Shown: positions 1 to 6,703 of the stretch, one piece after another | Layout of the letters: each line of letters starts with the position of its first letter | How positions within the stretch are numbered: the stretch's first letter is position 1 | Origin: Chloroflexota bacterium | GTDB lineage: Bacteria > Chloroflexota > Dehalococcoidia > Lucifugimonadales > JACPCL1 | Length of the DNA: 11,013 bases | Assembly: GCA_016210395.1 (NCBI GenBank) | Contig: JACQUI010000069.1 | Span: 1 to 11,013, forward strand | Direction of reading: 5' to 3' | Translations under genes and position numbers: made by a program | Notes under the pieces: generated by a model | The model's input: only the letters and a program-made list of their open reading frames with translations | Told to the model about the DNA's origin: nothing | Databases searched by the model: none

Positions 1-546
1 AATGAACTGACGAAGATTGTCCCACGGGTTCTCCAGGAGCGATTGGTAGAGGAGGGGTGGCGCCCATCCCAACCACAGCGAGGGAAGAAGCAGGAACAGG
101 GTCCCGAGCCAGAACCCGGGCATCGCCAGGCCGGCGATCCCACCTAGGCGCGCGACGTGGTCGAGCCAGGTGTCCTGCCGGACAGCGGAGATGATGCCTG
201 TACTCACTCCGATCAGTACTGCGACCACGCTCGCCAGGACTGTAAGTTCAAGGGTTACCGGTAGGGCGTGGAGGAATTCCTGGAGCACAGGCGTCTCCGT
301 CCAGAGGGAGGTGCCAAAGTCCCCGGTGACGAAGCCGCTGACCCAGGAGAGGTATTGCTCGTAAATGGGGCGGTCGAGGCCCAGAGAGCGGCGCACCGCG
401 TCAATCATCTCCCTGGGGGCCTCGCCGCCAAACTTGGCGAGGGCCACGTCGCCGGGGAGTATGCGTACGAGCGAGAAGATGAGAAGCGAGACGGCCACCA
501 GGAGGATAGGGAGAAGAGCGACGCGCCGGAAAATGTAAGTGCGCAT
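1..546 (-). CDS. DppB-type ABC transporter permease, partial (C-terminus outside window)
   Basis: This is the N-terminal 182 codons of an inner-membrane permease of the peptide/nickel (DppB/OppB) ABC importer family; the frame stays open through base 1. It begins MRTYIFRRVALLPILL, the usual short basic start before the first membrane helix (about residues 9-30), followed by the family hallmark LPGD (30-33). A periplasmic stretch carries LGLDRPIYEQYLSW (55-68) and GDFGTSL (75-81), both typical of DppB. Two further hydrophobic segments lie at about 98-120 and 135-160. Full-length relatives have roughly 300-340 residues, so a little over half is seen. The ATG at 546 lies 12 nt after the crotonase stop, so it belongs to the same minus-strand operon; its ribosome site (AGAAG) is weak, suggesting translational coupling. 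The DppC, ATPase and binding-protein genes would be expected further left. The substrate is unknown: this family also carries non-peptide solutes. Confidence 0.93.
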   Translation of the reverse strand, partial: MRTYIFRRVALLPILLVAVSLLIFSLVRILPGDVALAKFGGEAPREMIDAVRRSLGLDRPIYEQYLSWVSGFVTGDFGTSLWTETPVLQEFLHALPVTLELTVLASVVAVLIGVSTGIISAVRQDTWLDHVARLGGIAGLAMPGFWLGTLFLLLPSLWLGWAPPLLYQSLLENPWDNLRQFI

Positions 547-558
547 AGCTTCTGGACT

Positions 559-1362
559 CTACACGACCGTGGAGAAGTGCGGACGGCGCTTTTCTTTGAA
601 CGCCTGGACAGCTTCCGCCACCTCGTCCGTTCGGGCTACGACGGAACGGGCATAGCTGACGAACTCCATGACAGAGAGGACATCGGAGTCCAGGGCCTTA
701 TAGATGGCCCTCTTGGTCAGCACCTGGGCGAGCTGCGGGCCTTCCGCGATCTGGCGGGCCAGGGCCGTCGCCTCTTGCATCAGGGACTCGTGCGGGACAA
801 CGCGATTGACGAGGCCGATACGCTCCGCCTCCCGGGCGTTGATGTTTGTGCCGAGCAGGAGCAGGTCCATGGCCCGCGTCAGGCCCACTAACCGGGGCAG
901 GATATAGCACGTCGAGTGGGGAATAAGGGCGCGTTTGATGTGGACTTCACCCAGGGTCGCTTTATCGGAAGCGATGCGGAAGTCGCACCACGCCGCTAGG
1001 TCCAGCCCACCGCCGACGCACGCGCCATTGATAGCGGCGATGGTGGGCTTGCGCACCTGAGATACGGCCAGACCTACACTCCAGGACCTCTCTGGGAGAA
1101 GGCTTTTCTTCTTCCTTTCCTCCGGCGGCTGGAGGCTGTCCGAGAAGCGGTTCAGCCGTTCGATCTCAGCGCCGGCGCAGAAAGCCCGGCCTGCTCCCGT
1201 CACGACGAGGACACGTGTCGCGGGGTTGGTGTCGACCTCTCTGAAGACGTCAAACATCTGCTGACGCATGCTCAGGGTAATGGCGTTCAGACGTTCAGGG
1301 CGGTTCAGGGTCATCACAGTGACGCCGTCTGCCGTCGTAACCAGGAGCTCTCCATCAGACAT
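559..1362 (-). CDS. Crotonase-fold (enoyl-CoA hydratase/isomerase family) protein with non-canonical active site
   Basis: A 267-residue cytoplasmic protein of normal crotonase length. Visible family marks are LNRPERLNAI (19-28), the first oxyanion-hole strand GAGRAFCAGAEI (56-67), the second oxyanion element NGACVGGGLDLA (112-123) and the C-terminal trimerisation region with AFKEKRRPHF (254-263). By alignment in the head to the rat mitochondrial hydratase, the two catalytic glutamates (Glu144, Glu164) fall on Asp121 and His141, with the correct spacing of 20. Both bases are thus replaced while the CoA-binding oxyanion hole is intact. Crotonase members with altered bases include isomerases, hydrolases and C-C lyases, so 'enoyl-CoA hydratase' is a family name here, not a proven activity. 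The start ATG is preceded by AAAGGAC inside the end of the upstream CoA-transferase, and the two genes are separated by only 2 nt, so they are surely co-translated. Confidence 0.92.
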   Translation of the reverse strand: MSDGELLVTTADGVTVMTLNRPERLNAITLSMRQQMFDVFREVDTNPATRVLVVTGAGRAFCAGAEIERLNRFSDSLQPPEERKKKSLLPERSWSVGLAVSQVRKPTIAAINGACVGGGLDLAAWCDFRIASDKATLGEVHIKRALIPHSTCYILPRLVGLTRAMDLLLLGTNINAREAERIGLVNRVVPHESLMQEATALARQIAEGPQLAQVLTKRAIYKALDSDVLSVMEFVSYARSVVARTDEVAEAVQAFKEKRRPHFSTVV

Positions 1363-1364
1363 GG

Positions 1365-2570
1365 TCAGTCCTTTCGCGCGGGAGAACTGGTGGCGGGAAT
1401 GATACCTATATCGCGCAGGTGCGCGCGCTCCTCAGGGGAGAGGCCTATTTCAGCCAGCACCTCTTCTGTATGCTCACCCAGGCTAGGGGCAGGCCGACGC
1501 AAGGCGCCTGGCGTCGCGGAGAGCTGCAAGGGGATGCCCATGCTGACTCCGCGGCCAGCGACGGGATGCTGGAAGGGCACGATCATCCTGTTGTTGATAG
1601 CCTGTGACTCCTTCAGCAGGTCTTCGCGGGAGTTGATGGGCGCACAGGGGACGTCGGCAGCTTCAAGGACACGGAGCCACTCATCGCGGGGCTTCGTGGC
1701 AAAGACACCCATGAAAATCTCGGCCAGCTCTGTAGAATGCTCTCCACGACCGGAGGCCGTGGCGAAGGCAGGGTCGCCGGCGAGGTGCGGCAGGCCCAAG
1801 GCGGCGCAAAGGCGCGGCCACTCGCGGTCGGACAAAACGACGATGATGAGCCAGTCGCCGTCCTGACACCTGTAGGGCGAGTATACGGCCTGGGGGCCCC
1901 GATTCAGGGGCGCCGGGTCGTCGTCCACACGTGTCATGTGTGGCGCCTGCATCGCAATAGCGCAACTGAGTAGCGACGTGCTGACGCGCTGCCCCCGTCC
2001 GCTGCGCTCACGCGCGAACAGGGCGAGCATGATCCCATACGCCAGCAACATAGGCGCGGAGCAGTCCGCGACGTTGACTGGTGCGCTCAGAGGGAACCCA
2101 TCAGGCAGATGGTGCAGGCCCATGATGCCTGCGCGGGCCTGGATGATCAGGTCATAGGCGGGCCGGTCCGCCAGAGGCCCGCCGTCGCCGAAGCCGGTCA
2201 GGGACGCGTAAACCAGGCGGGGGTTTATGCGGGCCAGCGTTTCATAGTCGAGGCCCAGGCGCTTGGCGGTACGGGGCCGCGTGTTCTCGATAAGCACATC
2301 GGAGCGGACAACCAAGCGCTGCAGGATGGGGCGGGCCTCGGGCCTCTTCAGGTTCAGGACGATGCTGCGCTTGTTGCGGTTCATCGCCAGGAAGAAGGTG
2401 TTGTTGGGTCCGAGAGAGGACGTCGCGTAGATAGAACGGGTGATATCACCTTCAGGGGATTCGATCTTGACTACGTCCGCGCCCTGGTCTGCCAGATACA
2501 TAGCGGTGAGTGGTCCCGCGAGCATCTGCGAGAGGTCCAGGACGCGTATCCCTTCCAGGACGGGGGACAT
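1365..2570 (-). CDS. CaiB/BaiF family (family III) CoA-transferase, first gene of minus-strand operon
   Basis: A 401-residue formyl-CoA-transferase-like enzyme, expected to move CoA from one acyl-CoA to a free acid through an aspartyl-CoA anhydride. The N-terminus reads LEGIRVLDLSQMLAGP (5-20) and ADQGADVVKIE (27-37), the standard CoA-binding Rossmann-like start. RNKRSIVLNLKRPEA (65-79) and LTGFGDGGPLADRPAYD (124-140) follow, then VNVADCSAP (165-173), where Asp169 is the likely catalytic aspartate, matching position 169 of formyl-CoA transferase. The C-terminal half has ADVPCAPIN (305-313) and SLGEHTEEVL (363-372). The start is placed at the ATG at 2570, because the family N-terminus begins there; a longer in-frame TTG at 2660 would add 30 residues unlike the family. 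The Shine-Dalgarno is weak. A good promoter lies about 75 nt upstream on this strand. It heads the operon with the crotonase and the permease. Donor and acceptor are unknown. Confidence 0.94.
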   Translation of the reverse strand: MSPVLEGIRVLDLSQMLAGPLTAMYLADQGADVVKIESPEGDITRSIYATSSLGPNNTFFLAMNRNKRSIVLNLKRPEARPILQRLVVRSDVLIENTRPRTAKRLGLDYETLARINPRLVYASLTGFGDGGPLADRPAYDLIIQARAGIMGLHHLPDGFPLSAPVNVADCSAPMLLAYGIMLALFARERSGRGQRVSTSLLSCAIAMQAPHMTRVDDDPAPLNRGPQAVYSPYRCQDGDWLIIVVLSDREWPRLCAALGLPHLAGDPAFATASGRGEHSTELAEIFMGVFATKPRDEWLRVLEAADVPCAPINSREDLLKESQAINNRMIVPFQHPVAGRGVSMGIPLQLSATPGALRRPAPSLGEHTEEVLAEIGLSPEERAHLRDIGIIPATSSPARKD

Positions 2571-2603
2571 TTGCACTCTAGTAAAACCGGCCCTATACGC
2601 GAG

Positions 2604-2632
2604 TTGACGAAGGGGCTGAAACCACCTAATAT
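2604..2632 (+). promoter_or_regulatory. Sigma70-type promoter for the rightward CoA-transferase pair
   Basis: The -35 box TTGACG (2604-2609) and the -10 box TAATAT (2627-2632) are 17 bp apart, one mismatch from consensus in each box. Transcription would start near 2639-2640, giving a leader of about 75 nt before the ATG at 2715. The promoter lies to the left of the opposing promoter and therefore reads through it. Confidence 0.65.
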
Positions 2633-2641
2633 TGCGCAATA
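2630..2641. promoter_or_regulatory. Perfect 12-bp palindrome, candidate operator between facing promoters
   Basis: TATTGCGCAATA is a perfect inverted repeat. It overlaps the end of the rightward -10 box and the predicted start site of the rightward transcript, and it lies just inside the start of the leftward transcript. A dimeric regulator bound here would block both promoters. No regulator gene is in the window; the operator role is inference from position and symmetry. Confidence 0.45.
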
Positions 2642-2650
2642 GTCCAGCGG

Positions 2651-2679
2651 ATGATAGCAATCGGGCTCCAATCTGTCAA
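2651..2679 (-). promoter_or_regulatory. Sigma70-type promoter for the leftward CaiB-crotonase-permease operon
   Basis: Read on the minus strand, the -35 box is a perfect TTGACA (2679-2674) and the -10 box is TATCAT (2656-2651), with a 17-bp spacer. The start would be near 2644, giving a leader of about 74 nt to the ATG at 2570. This lends support to that start over the TTG at 2660, which would lie upstream of the transcript start. Confidence 0.7.
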
Positions 2680-2714
2680 CTTGAAGCTGACGAGTCTGGC
2701 CTGTTAGCCGAATT

Positions 2715-3932
2715 ATGAGCAAGCGTGCGCTCTCCGGACTTCGCGTCTTCGAATACGCACAGGGAATCCCAGGGCCGTTCTGCGGCAAGCTCCTAGCCGA
2801 CTACGGGGCGGACGTAGTGAAGGTGGAGGACCCCAACGGCGACTGGACGCGCCGCAGGGGGCCCTTCGCAGGCGACAGCCCGCATCTGGAGAAAAGCGGG
2901 CTGTTTCTGTATCTGAATACGAGCAAGCAGGGCGTAACCTTGAATGTCGCCTCGCCGACCGGCGGACAGCTTTTCCGTCGCCTGCTCCAGCAAGCGGATG
3001 CGCTCATTCTGGGGGACACGCCGCTAGAGCTTGGCTCGGTGGGCCTGGGAGTTGATGTATTGCGGCGGGAGTTTCCTCGGCTGGTGGTGCTGGACATCAC
3101 CGGCTTCGGGCGCACTGGGCCGTATGCTGCATGGAAAAGCGCCGACCTGCTGACCTTCCATATGTCGGGACTGGCCTGGGTGACGCCCGAGACGGTCGCT
3201 GACCCGCCGAACGAGCCGCCTCTAAAGGGGGCAGGACACCTGGCCGACTTTTACGCGGGCCTGACGGCCGCCGCTGTGTTGCTAACCCACCTTCTCGGCC
3301 AGAGCGTCGATGGCCACGGCTGCGCCATCGACCTCTCCGCGTGGGATGCCGTCGTTCAGAATATGACGCGCGAGATCGCCCAGTTCTCCCTGGATGGAAG
3401 CGTCCCGGGACGTAGCGTCGATAGTCTGCACTCCTTCGGCGCCGGAGGCCTGATTCCGTGCAAAGACGGTTTCGTCAAGATCTATTTCACCGAGCCCCAT
3501 ATGTGGAAGGGCATGGCAGAGCTGATGGGCAAGCCGGAGTGGGTCGATGACCCTCGCTACAAGGAGCGCGCTGCGCGGGCCAAGAACTGGGGGGTCCTCC
3601 GGCCCCAGGTAGAGGCATTCTGTCACCGATACAACAAGCACGAACTAGCGCGCATGTGCCAGGCGAAAGGGGTGCCCGCGGCGCCGGTCAATACCGTCGC
3701 GGAGGTCTTTGAAGAGCCTCAGGTGCGTGCCCGCGGTCTGCTGCGTACGATTGACCATCCGGTAGCCGGACCTGTAGTGCTCCCCGGTGCGCCCTTCCGC
3801 CTGGTGGAGACGCCCTGCACAATTCGGGGCCCGGCGCCTCTCCTGGGCCAGGACAACGTGGCCGTGTGGTGCGACCGCCTCGGCCTGTCGCGCGAGGAGC
3901 TTGTGGCGCTGCGCACTACGGGTGTCATCTAG
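2715..3932 (+). CDS. CaiB/BaiF family (family III) CoA-transferase, first of tandem pair
   Basis: A 405-residue family III CoA-transferase. It shows LSGLRVFEYAQGIPGP (6-21), LLADYGADVVKVEDP (26-40), ITGFGRTGPYAAWKSAD (128-144) and GHLADFYAGLTAA (174-186), in which Asp178 is the expected nucleophile. GVPAAPVN (319-326), DHPVAGPVVLPGAPFRL (347-363) and PLLGQDN (375-381) complete the C-terminal lobe. Here the segment before the nucleophile reads SADLLTFHMSGLA rather than the commoner YDxxxQAxSG, as in carnitine- and benzylsuccinate-type members. The ATG at 2715 fits the family N-terminus exactly, but no Shine-Dalgarno is visible ahead of it. The next gene starts 10 nt after the stop, so the two are co-transcribed and may form a heteromer. 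Which acid is activated cannot be read from sequence. Confidence 0.93.
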   Translation: MSKRALSGLRVFEYAQGIPGPFCGKLLADYGADVVKVEDPNGDWTRRRGPFAGDSPHLEKSGLFLYLNTSKQGVTLNVASPTGGQLFRRLLQQADALILGDTPLELGSVGLGVDVLRREFPRLVVLDITGFGRTGPYAAWKSADLLTFHMSGLAWVTPETVADPPNEPPLKGAGHLADFYAGLTAAAVLLTHLLGQSVDGHGCAIDLSAWDAVVQNMTREIAQFSLDGSVPGRSVDSLHSFGAGGLIPCKDGFVKIYFTEPHMWKGMAELMGKPEWVDDPRYKERAARAKNWGVLRPQVEAFCHRYNKHELARMCQAKGVPAAPVNTVAEVFEEPQVRARGLLRTIDHPVAGPVVLPGAPFRLVETPCTIRGPAPLLGQDNVAVWCDRLGLSREELVALRTTGVI

Positions 3933-3942
3933 TGGAACGACC

Positions 3943-5172
3943 ATGACGAGGGGAAATGCACTCCCGCTGAGCCACATCCGCGTGGTGGACTTCACGCGGA
4001 CCTTTGCGGCGCCCCTCGCGACGGTGTGGCTGGCGGCCTACGGCGCAGAGGTCATCAAAGTCGAAAGCCACATGCAGCCGGACACGACGCGGCGGTTGGG
4101 CCGGGACGAGTCCGGCAACCTCGCCCCTTCGGGAGACCCGCGCGTGGCGCACTTTCTGGCGGTGAACCATAGCAAGCTTGATGTGACGCTGAACCTGCGC
4201 AAGCCGGAGGCAGCGGGCCTGGTCAAAGACCTCATTCGGGTGTCAGACGTGGTGGTGGACAGCTTCTCGCGGGGTGTGATGGAGCGTTTCGGGCTGGGGT
4301 TCGACGACCTGCGGCGGCTACGGCCGGACATCATTGGGCTGGGCGTCTCAGGTTTCGGACGGACCGGCCCCATGCGGGACGATGTCGCGTATGGCGCTAT
4401 GGCGACGGGTTTCAGCGGTATGGACTCCCTGACGGGCTACGAAGGAGGACAGCCGCAGACGACCGCAGGAGCTATGGACGCGCTGACGGGCATTGGCGCC
4501 TACTGCGCTATGCTGATGGCGCTACATCATCGCGCACGGACGGGAGAAGGGCAGTTCATCGACCTGGCGATGACGGAGGTCCAGATGTCGCTGGTCCCGG
4601 AGGCGCTCGTGGACTTCGGCCTTAACGGGCGCGTGCGCGAGCCTATGGGCAACCGCGACGACGTCCTGGCGCCCCACAACTGCTACCCCTGCCGTGGCGA
4701 GGACGTATGGCTGACCATTTCCGTAACGTCCGAGGAGGAGTGGCAGGCCCTGTGTGTAGTTATGGGCCGGCCTGATCTCGCCCGTGACCCCGCGTACGCG
4801 GACGGCTATGGTCGATGGCTGGCCCGCGAGGCCCTCGACGACGCTGTGCGTGCGTGGACACGCACGCAATCGCGGGACGAGGCTGTGACGCGACTCCAGG
4901 GAGCTGGCGTGCCCGCTGCGCCGAGCTATAGCGTGCAGGACATCGCGGCCGACCTTCACCTGAAGGAGCGTGGGGCGTTTGCTGAGGTCACATCCAAAGG
5001 CATCGGCACGGCGACAGCACTTCGCCTACCCGGGCTGGTGGACGGGAGTCCTCAAGGCCACTATCTTCCTGCGCCGGGACTGGGAGAGCACAACCGCCTG
5101 GTCTGCGGCGAAATCCTGGGTCTGCCCCCGGCTGAAGTCGAACGTCTCCAGCGAGAGCGAGTCATCTACTGA
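3943..5172 (+). CDS. CaiB/BaiF family (family III) CoA-transferase, second of tandem pair
   Basis: A 409-residue family III CoA-transferase, clearly different from its upstream neighbour rather than a recent duplicate. Motifs are LSHIRVVDFTRTFAAP (9-24), AAYGAEVIKVES (31-42), VSGFGRTGPMRDDVAYG (135-151) and GAMDALTGIGA (176-186), with Asp179 as probable catalytic residue. GVPAAPSYS (322-330) and PGLGEHNR (378-385) mark the end. The frame is open upstream for 52 more codons inside the previous gene, but the ATG at 3943 is chosen because homology begins there; it follows the previous stop by 10 nt, with a weak GGAA ribosome site. Since both members of the pair keep the Asp, each could be active alone. 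Heteromeric family III precedents are BbsEF (benzylsuccinate) and SmtAB (malate), but nothing in the sequence fixes the substrate. It ends the transcription unit; a gap of about 350 nt follows. Confidence 0.93.
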   Translation: MTRGNALPLSHIRVVDFTRTFAAPLATVWLAAYGAEVIKVESHMQPDTTRRLGRDESGNLAPSGDPRVAHFLAVNHSKLDVTLNLRKPEAAGLVKDLIRVSDVVVDSFSRGVMERFGLGFDDLRRLRPDIIGLGVSGFGRTGPMRDDVAYGAMATGFSGMDSLTGYEGGQPQTTAGAMDALTGIGAYCAMLMALHHRARTGEGQFIDLAMTEVQMSLVPEALVDFGLNGRVREPMGNRDDVLAPHNCYPCRGEDVWLTISVTSEEEWQALCVVMGRPDLARDPAYADGYGRWLAREALDDAVRAWTRTQSRDEAVTRLQGAGVPAAPSYSVQDIAADLHLKERGAFAEVTSKGIGTATALRLPGLVDGSPQGHYLPAPGLGEHNRLVCGEILGLPPAEVERLQRERVIY

Positions 5173-5378
5173 ACGCAGGCGACAGTCCTGCAGCAGCAGC
5201 GCTGGTTTGGGCGCGGGCGGACTGGCGCGCTGACGCGCTCATCGCTCTCGGCGGCCTCAGCAGTGCGTCCGCGGTGCGCCTACCGGTTGTGCAGACAGGA
5301 TGTGAAAAGCTGCTCTGCGCCAGCCCAAGACCCGCGCGGAAGCGCTTGTGCCTTTTACAGTATGCTATTCCACAGAGT

Positions 5379-5399
5379 AGGGAGTCCGCCGGATTCTCT
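5379..5399. other. 9-bp hairpin upstream of the MaoC promoter
   Basis: AGGGAGTCC and GGATTCTCT pair over nine positions as RNA (two G-U wobbles) around a GCC loop. It lies 16 nt upstream of the -35 box. It could be an end-of-transcript structure of the upstream unit or a DNA-binding site; without a T-tract a terminator call is not justified. Confidence 0.3.
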
Positions 5400-5414
5400 G
5401 GTTATCCCGCTGTG

Positions 5415-5443
5415 TTGACATTTGAGACAAACCACGGTAGCAT
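5415..5443 (+). promoter_or_regulatory. Sigma70-type promoter for the MaoC-CoA-transferase unit
   Basis: A perfect TTGACA (5415-5420) is followed after 17 bp by TAGCAT (5438-5443). The expected start near 5450 leaves a leader of about 76 nt to the ATG at 5526. The spacer contains TTTGAGACAAA (5421-5431), a short interrupted palindrome. Confidence 0.65.
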
Positions 5444-5525
5444 ACTGCTCGCTTGAAGGGATGTCTCCTTTTGACCATGTTGCCTGCAGGCGTCTTCACC
5501 CCTCAAATCTTTCTGCGAGGAGTCT

Positions 5526-6695
5526 ATGGCTAGCGGACGCGTCACTGCGGAAATGCTGGAGGACTATCACAAGAACAAGGTTGGCAGGTGGTATGTCAAT
5601 AAGCCCTGGTACCAGGAGGCCACGCGCGACGCCTTCAGTCACTTCGCGCAGGCATACGGCGACGCAAATCCCCTCTACAGGGACCCTGATTACGGCAAAA
5701 AGACGCGCTGGGGAGACCAGATAGCGCCGCCAACGTTCCTTTACACTTGCCGGCGCGGGGCCTACTGGACCGCTGGACTGCCGGGTGTGTCCACTCTCTG
5801 GGCCGGCGATAGCTGGGAGTTCTACCAGCCCATCCGTGTGGGCGATTCCATCGTCGCCAAGACGCGCTACTTCCCTCTCGTAGAGAAACAGAGCGAGCAC
5901 GCGGGCCGCGCTTGGGACCAGCCCTCGGAGATCCTGTACGTCAAGACGGCGGATAAGACCATTCTGGCCCGTCACCGCTATCTGATCAAGCGGTTTGAGA
6001 GAGGAAATACAACAGGCTCTGCCCGTCAGAAGAGATGGGAAGGTTACCAGCGCCACGTCTACACCAAAGAGGAACTGGAAAAGATCGACAAGCTTTACCA
6101 GCAAGAGACTATCCGCGGCGGGACGCCGCGGTACTGGGAAGATGTAGAGGTGGGAGAGGAGCTGCCGCCTGTCCTGAAAGGTCCGTTTACCGCTACAGAT
6201 GAAATTGCGTTCTTCTGCGGCGCGGGTGAGCCTTTCGCCTTCTCGGGGAAAGAGCGCTGGGAGTATTTCAGACGACATCCGGGTGCCAACGTTCCGGACC
6301 GGGAGACGAATACACCGGACGTCCCTGCGCGCATCCACTGGGAAGAGAAGATGGCCAAGCGCTTTGGCGCGCCGGACTACTTTGACGCTGGCATCCAGCG
6401 CGTCTGCTGGCTGGGCCACCTGGTCACCAACTGGGTGGGAGACGATGGCTTCCTCTACAAGCTCGATATGCAGGCGCGGGGCTTTATCTGCTACGGCGAC
6501 ATGGTCTATTGCCGTGGCCGTGTCGTGCGCAAGTATGTGGAGGACAACAACAGCCTGGTTGACTTGGACATCTGGGCGGAGACCCAGCGGGAAACGACCG
6601 CGCCCGGACACGCAACGGTGAAGCTCCCCAGTCGAGAGCGTGGCCCTGTGCGCCTCTCCGCCTCACCTCTCGCGCCAGCAGACTTCTGGAGCTAA
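5526..6695 (+). CDS. Two-hotdog MaoC-family acyl-CoA (de)hydratase
   Basis: A 389-residue cytoplasmic protein with two hotdog domains, the layout of MaoC proteins with an N-terminal dehydratase domain. The N-half (about 25-160) carries YGDANPLYRDPDYG (44-57), the hydratase-2 signature DxNPxH with Tyr51 instead of His. The C-half (about 205-370) carries DVPARIHWEEKMAKRFG (265-281), which resembles the same signature with Asp265 and His271 retained. Then come GHLVTNWVGDDGF (297-309) and the hotdog strand YGDMVYCRGRV (323-333). The live active site is therefore probably in the C-half. The expected reaction is reversible addition of water to an enoyl-CoA, possibly a branched or dicarboxylic one as in the mesaconyl-CoA hydratases, but this is inference. 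GAGGAG (5517-5522) gives a strong, closely spaced ribosome site. The next gene starts 8 nt after the stop. Confidence 0.9.
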   Translation: MASGRVTAEMLEDYHKNKVGRWYVNKPWYQEATRDAFSHFAQAYGDANPLYRDPDYGKKTRWGDQIAPPTFLYTCRRGAYWTAGLPGVSTLWAGDSWEFYQPIRVGDSIVAKTRYFPLVEKQSEHAGRAWDQPSEILYVKTADKTILARHRYLIKRFERGNTTGSARQKRWEGYQRHVYTKEELEKIDKLYQQETIRGGTPRYWEDVEVGEELPPVLKGPFTATDEIAFFCGAGEPFAFSGKERWEYFRRHPGANVPDRETNTPDVPARIHWEEKMAKRFGAPDYFDAGIQRVCWLGHLVTNWVGDDGFLYKLDMQARGFICYGDMVYCRGRVVRKYVEDNNSLVDLDIWAETQRETTAPGHATVKLPSRERGPVRLSASPLAPADFWS

Positions 6696-6703
6696 CCAGG
6701 CCG

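Larger units (their letters stand above)
5173..5525. other. 353-nt intergenic region: two hairpins, one promoter, no gene
   Basis: No reading frame here has family-like content or a ribosome site. The region holds a GC hairpin at 5225-5238 (stem GCGCG, loop CTGA), a 9-bp hairpin at 5379-5399 and the promoter at 5415-5443. Neither hairpin is followed by a T-run, so a classical intrinsic terminator for the CoA-transferase pair is not seen. Confidence 0.7.

Noticed and set aside
268..891. Plus-strand open frame of 207 codons across the permease start and the crotonase end
   Set aside because: It lies antisense to two well-supported genes and its composition (rich in Glu, Arg, Gly, His) looks like a shadow.
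2571..2660. 30-codon N-terminal extension of the leftward CoA-transferase from TTG at 2660
   Set aside because: The extension is unlike the family and begins upstream of the predicted transcript start near 2644.
5225..5238. GC hairpin GCGCG-CTGA-CGCGC as terminator of the CoA-transferase pair
   Set aside because: The stem is only five base pairs with no T-tract, which is easily found by chance at this GC content.
5496..6611. Long minus-strand open frame (371 codons) opposite the MaoC gene
   Set aside because: It mirrors the MaoC frame in GC-rich DNA, has no family-like motifs and no ribosome site; the plus-strand protein has clear hotdog signatures.
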